Assembly: GCF_019973375.1 (NCBI RefSeq)
Contig: NZ_BPTV01000001.1
Coordinates: 2,125,104 to 2,189,103 of the forward strand
Length of the DNA: 64,000 bases
Source: Prevotella lacticifex
GTDB taxonomy: Bacteria > Bacteroidota > Bacteroidia > Bacteroidales > Bacteroidaceae
Direction of reading: 5' to 3'
Below, piece after piece: positions 10,901-19,637 of the stretch. Numbering within the stretch: the stretch's first letter is position 1; the number at the start of each line of letters is the position of its first letter. The translations under genes were made by a program, and so were the position numbers. The notes under the pieces were generated by a model. That model saw nothing but the letters and a program-made list of their open reading frames with translations. It did no database searches and was not told where the DNA came from.

Positions 10901-13900
10901 GACTTTCCAACCATCTTCATACTGTCCCTTATAGGCGGCAATAGCGGCTTCCATACTCGGGAAACCATACATCACCTTATGTTCGTCAAAGCTGCCGTCA
11001 TTCTGGTTTACTTGGTCAACGACATACACGTTGCCCTTAGTCGGATCGTCGCTGAGGTACACGTCGATATGGTCTCCGTCAACGCCCTCAGTGCCCTTGA
11101 TATAGCCGTAGTCATAGTGCATAGGCACACTCCAAGCCTTACCCGATGCGTCCTTGCCGCTCCGGGTACTACCTTTAGGGTTTTCAATGGTGATGTCATA
11201 ACCATCAACCTTAATATGCCCCTTCTTGTAGTTCCCGGCCTCTTTCTGACCCTCGGTAGGCTCAGTGTTCACCGACTGACGTTCTGACTCTACCTTCTCC
11301 GGACTATCAGTGGTACCTATGCTACCAGTTCCGCTCGGTTCCGTAGGACGCTGCTCTGCAGCGGCGCTATTATCACTATTTCTCTCCCCCTCAGCAACTT
11401 TTTCCGATTTCTTGCCAATGCTTCCAGATGTTTTTTCTACCTTTGCATCAGAATAAGCGTTATTCCCTTGCGTAGGAAGGAGGTCCGGCACACCATTACG
11501 GTGTTCAGCTAAGTGCCCGTCAGAGCTGTTGGGGATTAACGCTTTTCTTATATAGATAACGTTATTCTCCAATATTCTGCGAGAAACAGCACTCGGGTTC
11601 ATGTAATGGCTGCTTATAGAAACTTCCATGCCGTCCTTTTTAACTGTCACCGAGGCATAGAACTTTATCTTCTCACCGTTACGATTGAATGTCTTAACGA
11701 ATATATAGCTGCTCGCTCTCTCTGAATTGCCGTCTTTAGCTTCGCTCGGTTCTTCGATAATGACATCAGGATCGTTTAGGGTAGGGCCAACCATGCCAAA
11801 TTCTTTCGTCCTTCCTTTAATAAAGAACTTCATAATCTGACCTTCACCCATCTTAACACGGCCCAAAGGGGTGTTAGTGGAATTGTTCTCGTCAAAAACG
11901 GCCGACCATGTTTCCGGAGTAAGCTCTAACTCTGTAGAGGTCTCCGCGTTGTCCTCCATGTTTTTAAGGAGGCTTGTAACCTGGTCTTTGTTTAAACGGA
12001 CTCCTTGTGCTCCTTCCGGTACCAGTATGCCTCTGTCAGCTGAGCTATTGCCAGCCGCTGCAGCCGTTGTTCCTCGGTCATCGCTCTGTTGTGCATGATC
12101 TTCCAACGGAGCATGGGACTTATCAGGTTCTTCTCCTCGCAAAGGTGCTTGGCCTTCACTGCCTCGCGTTTGAACTCCTCCGGGCTCAGACTGCTTATCC
12201 AGCGTCCGGCCTCGGCCAACTGCTCCTGTACCGTCTGTTTCTTCTGTTCCATCGTTTATAGTTTTTGTGCGTCGCTGCTCGGCAGCGGCTTGTTCCTGTT
12301 TCTCTTTCTCGGCAAGGTATTCGTTCCATGCCTCTTCTTGCTCGTGCGCCTCATCTTCGGCCATGGCTATCTCGTCAGCATAAAGACCGTTGAGGAAGTC
12401 CTTCACTGTATCAAATAACGGAGCAAGCTCGGCATGTATTGTGTCGAGATAGTCTTTATATGTATCTTCATCTATCTGACGCTTGAGCTCTTCCTCCTCG
12501 GCCTGCAGTCTGTACCACTCCTCTTGCTCTTCCTGGGCCTGTTCGTAGCTCTCGAGCTCGTCGATGCGGTTCTGAATGGTCTTGTACTTGATACTGCGTG
12601 CACTCTCACCGCTGCCTAACAGTTCCAGTACCATGTTTCGCATGTCCTGAGTGTCGTACTGCTCCATATTCGACGGACGGCCTTCCCACAGCCCATGGGC
12701 GACCTCATCAACACTCTCGCCCTGTCCTTTAGGGGCAAGATAGGCATTGATGGCGTTGCTGTCGTAGTTGCGGCCGATGCCGCGTTTCAGGCCAAGTTCT
12801 TCTTTCAGGCCGCGTTTGCGGGCAATGCCCGTGCCGCTGCCTTCCCAGTTGAACTGCCCGTAGCCGATGTTCTGCGATACGTATTCTTCTAAGGTTTCGG
12901 GCTCCAGATCGTCGAGGCGGCCGACCATATCACTGTCGGCATAGGCTTCCCTGGCCCTCCTGAGAAGGTCCTGAGGATCTCTTGCCCCCTGCAAGATATG
13001 CGCACGCTTCTCCCTCGGCGACAATTTATCGACTTCTTCTTTGTTTCGGTCCTTATATGTGAGAGGCAAACGCTGCTGGGCTGCCTTGATCTGCTTTGCC
13101 TGTTCGATGGCACGCTTTTCTTGCTGCTGTGCCTCGACCAAACGGCTGCTAAGGTCTGACAGCTCATCATCGTCGAGTTCTCGCAGCCCGTCACCGTATT
13201 CCCGCAGCTGATTCTGGATATCGGCAATAGCAGTTCCGGCACCATCACGATAATCTTTCATAATGGTGTCGCGTTGCTGCTGCAGGGCTGCGTCGGCCTC
13301 CGCCTGGGTCTTATATTTTCCCAACAGGCTCTTGCTGTCAATACCTTCTACCTTGACTTGCTCTTCCTCACTCTGTCCCGTGCGGCGCAATACATTGCGC
13401 CGTTCCTCCTCAGCGGCCTTTCTCGCTTTGTCGATGGCACCCATGCGCTCCATCTTCATCTGCTGCTTCTCTTTCGGAGTCATGTAGGCGTTCCTCACCT
13501 CGGCAATCTTCCGCTGTCTGCGCTGATCCTCGGCAAGTTGCTGTGTGTACTGCTCTATACGCTGCTTATAGAGGTCGTAGTTCTCGCTGCCTTCATCAGC
13601 GACTGACAGCAGGTCTTGCATGTGATCAATCTCGCGTTTACTCTGTCGCTCGTTGAAGTGCGTGGTCTTCAGCCTCTGATCCATGTCTTTAAGCGTGGCT
13701 TTGCTGTCGGTGCCGTTCTTCTTGTCTTGCTCGTGAAGATATTCAGCAGCTACCTCTGGCTTGGTGCCCTTGCCACCGATATCTGGCGACGACGTACCAT
13801 AGTCGTCGATGCCGTTTTTGAACCTCTCCTCCTGTGCCTGCATCTCACGGAAATTGTCGGCTTCGGCGAGGTTGCGCTCTACACTGGCTTTCCTCGCTGC

Positions 13901-16900
13901 CGCACGTGTCTGACTCAGCTCATCAGGGCTCATCTGTATCTTACTGCCGTCGTCAAGAGCTAACACCACAGTACCATCGTCGAGGGTTCCATCGCAAACA
14001 GCATTCACATCCTCACCGCCGATGTTAATGGTCGTCCTCTGTCCTGACAACATCTTGCGGCCGTTGGCCATATCCATAAAGTGTTTCTCGACGGCCGCGG
14101 CATAGTTGTTTGTGTCGTTGTCGAGGATAGCCTGTGAGCTCTGTACTTCACCTACACCGGTGATGCTGCTTACAGGTATCTGCTGCCTCTTGCCCCATTC
14201 ATCCGTTGCAATAACACCGCCATACTCGTTCGTCAGGTCGCCGCTGATATAGTACAGCTTACTGCCGTCCGCGAGCGTGAGCATGGTGATATTGCCGTTG
14301 TGGTCGCTGATGCGGTCGAGCTCTTCCTTGCGCTGCGTCTGGTACTGCTGCGTCTTCGCCACTATTGTATCGTCGATGCCTTCCATGGCACCGGCACTCT
14401 CTACGTAGTTCATGGCAGCATCCTTCTGCTCTTGGCTGAGTCTGCTGTCGTATTTATCGAGCAGTGTTTGTATGGCATCATCGTCGCCATCATCGACGGC
14501 CTTAACAAGCCCGTCGCGGAAGTCGCTCAATTCGCCATCAGGGAAAGCGTTGTCCAGCCGCTGGTTGGCATAGTCGCTCTCATACTGCAACTGGTCCAGC
14601 AAGGTCTCATCGTCCATCACCGCTGATCCGCGTTCTCTGCCCTGTGCCCTTATCTGCTGAACCTTGCTCGGCTGACCTTCACCTTGCTGCAGTTGGTCAG
14701 TAGGCGGCTGATCTCCGTCTGTAGGTGGCTCCGTTCCGTTCGGCGCAGTAGACTGCGCCGCCTCGCCTTCTGCCTCCCCGGGCAGTCCCTTCGGCTCTGG
14801 CATCTCTACGTCTTTGCCCTCCTCGACGTTTGTTGAGTAATCAAACAGTCTGCGCTGGTACTCCTTAACAGCGGCATCCTCGTTGCGGGTGCGCCATACA
14901 TCTCCGCCGACATGTACAATCTCCTCGCCGGTCTCGGCGCTGATCTTCTTCGCTTCTTTCTCAGTATGACCTTCTCTCGCGGCTTTCAGCCCATCAGTGC
15001 CAAGCCCGTAGTCCTCCTCTACGTCGTTGGCTATGCGTGGAACGGTACCATTCATCTTATACTGTGTTCCCTGTACAGTGTTGAGAAGGCTGACGAGCTT
15101 GCGGTCTTCATCGCTTAGCGGCTCACCGCTTGCCATGGCCTGTAGTGCCTTATCGAGCTGTGGTTTGTGCTGATAGAGGTATATAAGCGTTCGTTGGCCG
15201 GTATTGAGACTTCCGCCGTTGTTGTACACTTGTGCGGCTGCATCGTAGGCCTCCTTCATCACACTGTCAGCATCCTTTGCATATACATTCTGTTGCAGTG
15301 CTTGTGTCAGGTTCTCGTCCTGCTCATGGCCAATCTTCTCTTGTGCCTCTTTGGCGGCTTTCTCGTTGCGGTACTCTCTGTCGCTGACGACACCACCATT
15401 CTTGTTGTACGTAACGAGTCTTGTCTTGCCATCGTCGTCCGTACTGACCTCTGATGCTACGATAGGCGACAACTGCCTGCTCGTGTCACCAGTAACGACT
15501 ATATAGTACTTCCTCTTCAGCTCCTCCGGTAGCCTTGGATCTGCGAGAAGTTTCAGCATGCCCTCGTTGATCTTCGTCTCCTGCTGCACTTTCTCGCTAT
15601 TTCCCGGCTCTCTCTTCGCAACGGCTCTGTCTTTCGTTCCGTTCGGCGCAGTAGACTGCGCCGCCCTATTCCTCAATCTGTCGCTAACGAGTCCGTCTAC
15701 GGTGTCTATAAGGTCTCCGTAGCCTGCATCGCGCATCCGTGCCTCATCTTCCTCGCTGATACCTGTCGACCGCTCGTATTCCTTCCACTGCCGATAGTTT
15801 CTAACGGGGTGTCTGTTGAGCATCTTCGGAGCATAGTTCAAACCGTCAAGCATTGCAAAGTTTACCACGTTGCGTGCGAACTGCTGTGCAATGCTTCCCT
15901 CAGGCTGCTGTCCGCTTATCGCTCCTTCCATCTGTCCCATTGCCGTAGCTGCTGCGGCGTTCGTGTTGAGCTTAGCTGCGTATCCCACGGCCTCGCTCGT
16001 AAGGTCTCCAAAGTACTTGCTCGCGGCCTTACTTGCCATATCACCGGCTAACGCACCAGTACCGAACAACGCACCGCTGGCTGCGTCACTCACCGCTGCG
16101 CCACCGGCACTTTTGACGACAGCTCCTGCTGAATGTGCCAAGGCATTGGCCTGTGCTATCTCCTGCCTCTCCTGCTCTGGACTGATCTTCTCGCCACCGG
16201 CTCTACGCTCCTGTATCTCTGCTTTCTTCGCTCCTCCTGCCGGAGTAAGTATCTGTTGTACACCACCGCTGATGGCTCCGGCCGAACCGAGCGTAGCGGC
16301 ACCGCTGAGTGAGTGTATAAACGCTTTCTCTGCGGCCGTCTTGGTCCTCGCGTTGGCAATGCGGACAGCAATGTTCTTCGCCTCTGACTCCATGATGCCT
16401 TTGGCTGTGAGGTCAGCAGTGATACCGGCAATGGCACGTTTCCTTACCGCTTTGGTAATGGCGTTACCAGCCTTGCCGCCAAGCCAGTATTCCCAGGCAT
16501 CACCAAGGAACTTCGTCGCCTCATGGCCACCTTCGGCCAGCAAGCCGGTGAAGCCGTTGAGGTTTCTCACATATTTGTCGTTTGCCAACTTATCAAGATA
16601 TCGATCATATTGCGTCTTTATCAGCGTCTTGAACACTTCACCCAAATCACTGTCGGCAAAGCCCTGCAGCACATAGCCCCATTTGCTCTGCGGCACTCGT
16701 CGATCAACGAGATACTTCATCATGTTCCTGTACAGCAGCTTGCCGATAGCCTCACGGTCGATATCATCACCACCGTTTCCACCACCGTTTCCACCACCGC
16801 TGTTAGCGTATAGTTTGTTTAGTACGTCGTCTACGGCTTTCTTCGGGTCTGCGGCATAGTTACGTGCACGTAAGGCGTTGCCTCCGGCTCCTACCTGCAT

Positions 16901-18019
16901 GGCATGACCTTCCCTGCCGCCGAGAACCATATTCTCAGAGGTCTCCTGACCATACTGCTTGGTGAAAGCGGCTGCACCTTCCTTGTCGAGTTTATCCAAA
17001 TCACTATGGAACAGCTTCAACAGTGCGTCATACGCATCCCGCTCGTCGGCGTTCATCCACCGTTCGTCGTAGCTCTTGCCTTCGCTGCCGGTCAAATCGT
17101 TCATATCCCAACTGAGTCCGGGGGCTGTCAGCGTAAGACCTTTGAATTTCTCTTTCAGTGCGTTCTGGATTGCCGGCATGTAGTAGTTCTGTATGAAACG
17201 GCGATAATACAGATACGGGTTCTTGTCGTTCTCATCACCCTGCATTCTCAGGAAGTTCGACACTTTATTGATGTCGTAGACGTTGTTCTTATTGAAGTAT
17301 GCCTCTCGGAGGTTCTCTTGTATCTCATCGGGAGTACCGCCATCAACTTTATTAACAAGGTTGTGCGCCATTTCTGCCGCCTTGCGCTTATAGAACTCGC
17401 CCTGCACCTGCTGTGCCTGATTGAAGATCTCCCAGTTCTTTTGCTGTGCGAAGTTCGGATCCGAGTTATATTTTTCTGTCTCAGCCGGACTCGCCTTCTG
17501 TAGCCAGTCGGCGATAAGCTGCTCCTGGTATCTTGCCACAGGGGCATAGATGGTGCCACCTTGCTGCGGCATCTTATCCATTTCGCCAAGCGCTTGGTTG
17601 TAGTAACGGCCGTAGTCAGCAATATTGCGGTTCTGCTCTTTCATCAGTCGCTGATATTTGATCGCAAGCTCATCAATCTTCTCTGGTTCATCAGTTGTTT
17701 TGCGCGCCTCCGGCCCTGCAACCTTACCGCCACCAAAAGCAGTCTCCAACAGTCCGGGCCCTTCGTCTCCTTGCTTATCTTGCCCCTTATTTGTCGCTGC
17801 CGCAACCATCGCCGTTCCGTTCGTCGCAGTAGACTGCGCCGTCTTTGGAGTCGTCTGCTGCGCTACAGGTGCTGCTTTCGCAGCCGTATTCTGCTTCACG
17901 GCTTCATCATACCCCATTGCCTTGTCAAAGTCCGCCTCTGTTCCGAGGTCGTATTCGTCTTTGATAGTGTTATAAATAAAGAAACCTCCATTTGAGACAC
18001 TATACACCAAGCATAGCAA
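4895..18019 (-). CDS. Giant phage polyvalent protein, main fragment (N-terminus split off by an IS)
   Basis: 4374 codons as read. The phage-derived part runs from 17970 down to about 5021; both ends of the frame are IS or repeat sequence. Domains I recognise (residues approximate): Ala/Gly-rich hydrophobic region 510-725; PBECR-type nuclease-like domain 2050-2160 (FGMVGPTLNDPDVIIEE); inorganic-pyrophosphatase-like polyvalent domain 2267-2365 (DYGYIKGTEGVDGDHIDVYL); barnase/EndoU-like domain 2443-2537; a polyvalent-associated domain 2777-2884; ADP-ribosyltransferase-like domain from 2922 (RVYHGSG); zincin HEYAH at 3169; a VYRAMQ domain 3345-3510; a MuF-C-like domain 3590-3767; a second metallopeptidase motif HEVLGH at 3862. 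This layout fits the polyvalent proteins that phages and conjugative elements are thought to carry into the host to counter defences. The frame has no other break over 13 kb, so the IS damage looks recent. Individual domain names are by pattern only. Confidence 0.75.
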   Translation of the reverse strand: MLCLVYSVSNGGFFIYNTIKDEYDLGTEADFDKAMGYDEAVKQNTAAKAAPVAQQTTPKTAQSTATNGTAMVAAATNKGQDKQGDEGPGLLETAFGGGKVAGPEARKTTDEPEKIDELAIKYQRLMKEQNRNIADYGRYYNQALGEMDKMPQQGGTIYAPVARYQEQLIADWLQKASPAETEKYNSDPNFAQQKNWEIFNQAQQVQGEFYKRKAAEMAHNLVNKVDGGTPDEIQENLREAYFNKNNVYDINKVSNFLRMQGDENDKNPYLYYRRFIQNYYMPAIQNALKEKFKGLTLTAPGLSWDMNDLTGSEGKSYDERWMNADERDAYDALLKLFHSDLDKLDKEGAAAFTKQYGQETSENMVLGGREGHAMQVGAGGNALRARNYAADPKKAVDDVLNKLYANSGGGNGGGNGGDDIDREAIGKLLYRNMMKYLVDRRVPQSKWGYVLQGFADSDLGEVFKTLIKTQYDRYLDKLANDKYVRNLNGFTGLLAEGGHEATKFLGDAWEYWLGGKAGNAITKAVRKRAIAGITADLTAKGIMESEAKNIAVRIANARTKTAAEKAFIHSLSGAATLGSAGAISGGVQQILTPAGGAKKAEIQERRAGGEKISPEQERQEIAQANALAHSAGAVVKSAGGAAVSDAASGALFGTGALAGDMASKAASKYFGDLTSEAVGYAAKLNTNAAAATAMGQMEGAISGQQPEGSIAQQFARNVVNFAMLDGLNYAPKMLNRHPVRNYRQWKEYERSTGISEEDEARMRDAGYGDLIDTVDGLVSDRLRNRAAQSTAPNGTKDRAVAKREPGNSEKVQQETKINEGMLKLLADPRLPEELKRKYYIVVTGDTSRQLSPIVASEVSTDDDGKTRLVTYNKNGGVVSDREYRNEKAAKEAQEKIGHEQDENLTQALQQNVYAKDADSVMKEAYDAAAQVYNNGGSLNTGQRTLIYLYQHKPQLDKALQAMASGEPLSDEDRKLVSLLNTVQGTQYKMNGTVPRIANDVEEDYGLGTDGLKAAREGHTEKEAKKISAETGEEIVHVGGDVWRTRNEDAAVKEYQRRLFDYSTNVEEGKDVEMPEPKGLPGEAEGEAAQSTAPNGTEPPTDGDQPPTDQLQQGEGQPSKVQQIRAQGRERGSAVMDDETLLDQLQYESDYANQRLDNAFPDGELSDFRDGLVKAVDDGDDDAIQTLLDKYDSRLSQEQKDAAMNYVESAGAMEGIDDTIVAKTQQYQTQRKEELDRISDHNGNITMLTLADGSKLYYISGDLTNEYGGVIATDEWGKRQQIPVSSITGVGEVQSSQAILDNDTNNYAAAVEKHFMDMANGRKMLSGQRTTINIGGEDVNAVCDGTLDDGTVVLALDDGSKIQMSPDELSQTRAAARKASVERNLAEADNFREMQAQEERFKNGIDDYGTSSPDIGGKGTKPEVAAEYLHEQDKKNGTDSKATLKDMDQRLKTTHFNERQSKREIDHMQDLLSVADEGSENYDLYKQRIEQYTQQLAEDQRRQRKIAEVRNAYMTPKEKQQMKMERMGAIDKARKAAEEERRNVLRRTGQSEEEQVKVEGIDSKSLLGKYKTQAEADAALQQQRDTIMKDYRDGAGTAIADIQNQLREYGDGLRELDDDELSDLSSRLVEAQQQEKRAIEQAKQIKAAQQRLPLTYKDRNKEEVDKLSPREKRAHILQGARDPQDLLRRAREAYADSDMVGRLDDLEPETLEEYVSQNIGYGQFNWEGSGTGIARKRGLKEELGLKRGIGRNYDSNAINAYLAPKGQGESVDEVAHGLWEGRPSNMEQYDTQDMRNMVLELLGSGESARSIKYKTIQNRIDELESYEQAQEEQEEWYRLQAEEEELKRQIDEDTYKDYLDTIHAELAPLFDTVKDFLNGLYADEIAMAEDEAHEQEEAWNEYLAEKEKQEQAAAEQRRTKTINDGTEETDGTGAVGRGRTLDKQSEPGGVQTRGSEGQAPLRGEEPDKSHAPLEDHAQQSDDRGTTAAAAGNSSADRGILVPEGAQGVRLNKDQVTSLLKNMEDNAETSTELELTPETWSAVFDENNSTNTPLGRVKMGEGQIMKFFIKGRTKEFGMVGPTLNDPDVIIEEPSEAKDGNSERASSYIFVKTFNRNGEKIKFYASVTVKKDGMEVSISSHYMNPSAVSRRILENNVIYIRKALIPNSSDGHLAEHRNGVPDLLPTQGNNAYSDAKVEKTSGSIGKKSEKVAEGERNSDNSAAAEQRPTEPSGTGSIGTTDSPEKVESERQSVNTEPTEGQKEAGNYKKGHIKVDGYDITIENPKGSTRSGKDASGKAWSVPMHYDYGYIKGTEGVDGDHIDVYLSDDPTKGNVYVVDQVNQNDGSFDEHKVMYGFPSMEAAIAAYKGQYEDGWKVGTVTEVSREDFKKWVESSKRKTKPFADYKSMETAAKQQRTEPSVPDIKPIGSGNFGPIYDQFKDKPNEAIKFLMSQKDGEALGALHHKEIGAISIVWGNAKAGLQKIAHKHPEVLGNLQEILDGMHVVRSSDNRVKLESGTHFAVVSRDWLGKEHTPWLLTAFEKKESSANNNSMDTAETLDGKRNDTATPQDTAFNGKDSKKNNTKQEKGEKNGTTQPLTDINSVMNEIETRQYIAKYATMKAAELRKREPDELLTLERKELAQADTNERLAKIAKGEKRDKLLNDVKAHRANAELAKRVREEKEKEAEDIWGFHRAPSRVGRLTKREIALRDALNDAVRETGIEVIEDVEEGQRVLDMANDALLSKSKKRALETASPSLNGTDHQTVVSSTLGAKVLKDLDNLVNEYEFNKGNKPNTFIGDLSRALGAQKHGSNSEYANFETKNGRVVTIRLSNHNAKVSTFDNHNETDGISIVITANSNAKLTNDGNTHVTEFYYNALKLRRAEGKPLAAIVRSIKQALYSGEFNDTTGLAERQEVNAADIVREQRVYHGSGADFDAFDNSHMGEGVQAHGWGTYVTKSESVGEKYAVKSDKATGLKRSELESNISRAEEQLSYLRGEVKAEKEKEIKEWKDELANLDGSKWLYTVEIPDDTGNNYIEEKQSLQDLKRGDISERIDKAMDEYFGVKDSFYSWRLPGWAMREEFIRLAKGRHPEMSRGEADRKFSEVLSSAGVVGVHYDGRKDGDCYVIFNDKDLKITGKVKFFRTPNGEAYGYTVGGKIYEDPRIASSDTPIHEYAHLWAAMLRKVNPKEWENVIKLMKDTWAWDYVKKLYPDLKAEDEIADEALAMFSGKRGAEQARKAMEEFMEESMDGKDDLKTAAKKGLMRLKEALSKFWKNVCDLLHVHFTSAEEVAGRVMYDMLRGFKSDNIDRGYREDRDYSKEEDSQKDAVVRYRLADPDESAVLDDQPTVKVYRAMQLIDGKLYPPMMAAVKGKLVEPRELGQWEIADERPDIIENVKKNKAGEEIGYVTLDKGSKDSTGKKGTPIKGVAYNPYWHTSRSPLNDQFKSAWIRPNIVTVEVEVPVSELRSGYRAKYAKDPVGETDWHSGSVTKQLTAQGHAPRKVILSRYDKPVKVLSAAETAERIIDYIGDYDVTIPENVVTPQVRVELEKRGIKIGAPEKGVKKTEQIREAIERGLSVDAAAIQQPTERSAETDFHNVVDAMYTDPDFDRSSHLRDRYDIGQTPDWMKKVGISGDNFSLSFKNIKTHQGKDADHDLTREEWHEIPGAIQHPFLVTKYKGASDRFRLYVNMLHNGHYVAVGIDVKRVNQGKDKPILEVNSIKTVFAKGTERIADDEIPVAVDKNITPEQQALLRGHNFHEYPTIQELSIAKLSNNSESDVNKGENVLGSSGERYRKGNATHEYSESELEDMQDAAEELGEVLGDVPVNVEHNGKDGIKGSFNSEDNSVHVNMDEADGIEDVEATVCHEVLGHFGLKALFGSNEAVDKFGQFIYDSASKELRRRIVERAEEEGYEWTDPKRFAKAAQEVFSDIAADGPATADEFSLWRKVKHYIIQALKRLGIRVRGLLNDHDLRYYVLKTGEALKRWNAMSEEARAAAADPGRIMYRSGKPRKRKDETMSQYIQRLQNWEQWRQAEERAREANDPAPEKDDYDKKAQEEYNAAVDAWRKENGIAPGDKEPGAFPKRRDGESPQDYAIRVADYEYELDKWKGIPDVFMFMKKAQDEYHAAYEAWKMRYDIHEMERVDEKLYSGDTGSDEAIDEDEHYDKMEVDTAVEKDIDREIGEAVGVDTSAEGAQYHAKLAVIERRKNLESASAEDAIFIHDLCKQIDETAKEMGMDPKDLRWKLINIIERPIAQEAAEQEVTRWVDLLNKMRPFQDAHTFITADGVEAAKAELRELQRMYYVYGENPNTDEGRRAVHDAAVALADKLNDYYSNASDCETGRLGLRNGPFGNAKRYVLKKPPFETLYNLALALPFLA
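4963..5020. repeat. 22-bp palindromic repeat array, left part (units 1, 2 and part of 3)
   Basis: Units at 4963-4984 and 4985-5006 are complete. A third starts at 5007 (CCCGTTTCGCAGTC) and then passes into phage-like coding sequence. Unit junctions read AAACGG/CCCGTTT. Reconstructing the site without IS copy A gives an ATACAT left flank, close to the flanks of the intact array at 38312. The repeat is read in frame by the giant phage gene and supplies about 20 false C-terminal residues. The matching right part lies at 27398-27463. Confidence 0.8.
7267..7294 (-). repeat. In-frame hairpin/linker repeat, family 2
   Basis: GTTCCGTAGG followed by GCTGCTG-TATTG-CAGCAGC. On the minus strand it encodes AAAIQQPTERS inside the giant gene, between the MuF-C-like domain and the VYRAMQ domain. 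Related copies occur at 10773, 11333, 12269 and 23407. Confidence 0.55.
10773..10803 (-). repeat. In-frame hairpin/linker repeat, family 2
   Basis: CTCGGCTCTGTA followed by CGCTGC-TGCTTG-GCAGCG. It encodes TAAKQQRTEPS between the pyrophosphatase-like and the barnase/EndoU-like domains. Confidence 0.5.
11333..11368 (-). repeat. In-frame hairpin/linker repeat, family 2
   Basis: CGCTCGGTTCCGTAGGA followed by CGCTGC-TCT-GCAGCG. It encodes AAAEQRPTEPSGT, a linker between the PBECR-like and pyrophosphatase-like domains. Confidence 0.55.
12269..12289 (-). repeat. In-frame hairpin/linker repeat, family 2 (diverged)
   Basis: CGCTGC-TCG-GCAGCG stem. It encodes AAAEQRRTK in a low-complexity, charged linker of the giant gene. 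Confidence 0.4.
14738..14762 (-). repeat. In-frame hairpin/linker repeat, family 1
   Basis: GTTC, arm GGCGCAGT, loop AG, arm ACTGCGCC, then GCC: a perfect 8-bp stem. It encodes AAQSTAPNGT on the minus strand. The copy at 15641 is the same and the one at 17819 nearly so. The same layout with different arms occurs outside genes at 23589 and 27199. Confidence 0.65.
15641..15665 (-). repeat. In-frame hairpin/linker repeat, family 1
   Basis: The sequence of the hairpin core is identical to the copy at 14738 (GTTC, GGCGCAGT, AG, ACTGCGCC, GCC). It encodes AAQSTAPNGT in a linker of the giant gene. Confidence 0.65.
17819..17843 (-). repeat. In-frame hairpin/linker repeat, family 1
   Basis: GTTC, GTCGCAGT, AG, ACTGCGCC, GTC: one mismatch in the stem relative to the copies at 14738 and 15641. 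It encodes AQSTATNGT near the N-terminus of the giant protein. Confidence 0.6.
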
Positions 18020-19637
18020 CTAGCTCTTCTATATATTTAAGCATGGTTGCCGTACCCCATTTACCACCATCTTTGGTTCTCACCTTCTTGTATTTTGAAA
18101 GGTATCTGAATATAGCCTTGTAAGAATATTTCTTGCTTAGCCCCAGCTTGACAAACTCATTTTTAACCCTTGTCGTTATGACGACGGAGAGAAAATTAAT
18201 CAGTTCGGTGGCATATACGCTGTAGTCGGAATGCACGTTTACCGTGTCACGGTCAACGATATTCTTGTATAGCCAGAACAGAGTCTCCACAGACCATCGC
18301 TGGGAATAGGCTAAATAGACGGTTAATGGGTCAAGGTCAGCTTTTGACTTGAAGACAATCAGACCGAATAAACCTTTCCTCTCGACATAGCTTTCTGCCT
18401 TGAAGTTATCTTTCTTGTTGGCATTCTGCACATATCCAATCTCCTGTTCGGAGGCTGCCTTCGGGTCGCGGAAAGAGTAGAGGAACTTGCCGTTTGACAT
18501 TTTTTGCTTTTTGTATAGAATCGTTCCGTCCTTATAGTCTTTCAATGGCATTGTCGGCTCATCCATCTTGTAATTCTTTATGAACGCCGAATTCTGCTTC
18601 AACGGTATCAGGTATGCCAGTCCTTCCATCTTGTCGACTTTCTCAAAAAGCTTGTCGTTGTAGAAACCCTTGTCGAATACCATCAGACCATTCTTAATCT
18701 CATACTCCGCTACAAAGTCGTCTATCGCCGTCTGATCCAGCATGTTGCCTGCGTAAGGCTTTGCCGCTATGGGCTCACGCGTCAATGGGTTGAAAGCATA
18801 CAGCAAGCTGATATCTTTGGAGCCTTTCTTCGCTCCCTTGCGCGAGAACTCCGACAGACTCCCCGTCTTGGCATTGTAGTCCTTGAGCATGCCATCGATA
18901 ACCATGTCACCGCCGGTAAAGGTGTTCACCCTATTGCGCATGAACTCACAGATAAGGGAGTACGCCTTGCCTATCTTCACAAGAAACCCGGACACTGCCG
19001 TCTCAGACAAATGCACTCCCGGATACATCTCTGATGCAAATGAGCAGAGGTACTGTATCTGCAAGTCACGGTTCATGATGCCTCCATATGAAGCACGGAG
19101 CAAGGCAATGACATAGAGGCGCTTTGCATCGTCGAGATTCCAAACCTTGGCGAGTTCTTGAAGAAGTCCACTGCCGTACTTGTCACAGAGAGCCACCTCT
19201 CCATAATCTTTAATATCCACTTGATTTTTCTTGCGCATATATGAGCCCTCGACAAACTTGCCGTTTACAATTTCTCCTACCGTTCCTTGGTCTACGGGGA
19301 TAGGTTTCCCGTTAATTCTTTTGCTCGTCCTTTTTATGACGACAAAACGACTGCCTCTCTGTCGGACTATCGTACTTTTGGGGCGGGCGACTGACTTTAT
19401 CTCTTCTGGAATAGCCATAAATATGTATAGTATCTATATAATTAAAAGAACTATACAAAGGTACAAATAAATGGCCATATCTGCAAGAAATTACCAATAA
19501 TATTGGCAAAAATAATTATGCAGAGACTAAAACAAGGGGAAGTTTAAACGGGCTTTCTACGAAAGAAAGCCCTTGCTAAGCCAGAAACGGCAAAGCAAGG
19601 GCCAAATTGTATAGTGTCTCAAATGGAGGTTTCTTTA
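17977..19637 (-). mobile_element. IS4-type insertion sequence, copy B (1661 bp), inside the giant gene
   Basis: Same length and termini as copy A (3296-4956). It is flanked by the 6-bp direct repeat TATAAA at 17971-17976 and 19638-19643. Removing the IS and one repeat joins ...NRQNLY to NTIKDEYDLG... in frame, so this IS split codon 42 of the giant phage gene. It carries the same hairpins near the transposase-upstream end (about 19550-19600) as copy A. Confidence 0.95.
18000..19418 (-). CDS. IS4-superfamily DDE transposase (copy B)
   Basis: 472 residues, complete. It has the same catalytic motifs as copy A, including YSQRWSVETLFWLYK, and several amino-acid differences (for example VERKGLFG for AEKKGLFG). 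Its start lies 219 bp inside the right end of the IS. Because of its position it separates the giant gene from its own start codon. Confidence 0.9.
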   Translation of the reverse strand: MAIPEEIKSVARPKSTIVRQRGSRFVVIKRTSKRINGKPIPVDQGTVGEIVNGKFVEGSYMRKKNQVDIKDYGEVALCDKYGSGLLQELAKVWNLDDAKRLYVIALLRASYGGIMNRDLQIQYLCSFASEMYPGVHLSETAVSGFLVKIGKAYSLICEFMRNRVNTFTGGDMVIDGMLKDYNAKTGSLSEFSRKGAKKGSKDISLLYAFNPLTREPIAAKPYAGNMLDQTAIDDFVAEYEIKNGLMVFDKGFYNDKLFEKVDKMEGLAYLIPLKQNSAFIKNYKMDEPTMPLKDYKDGTILYKKQKMSNGKFLYSFRDPKAASEQEIGYVQNANKKDNFKAESYVERKGLFGLIVFKSKADLDPLTVYLAYSQRWSVETLFWLYKNIVDRDTVNVHSDYSVYATELINFLSVVITTRVKNEFVKLGLSKKYSYKAIFRYLSKYKKVRTKDGGKWGTATMLKYIEELVAMLGV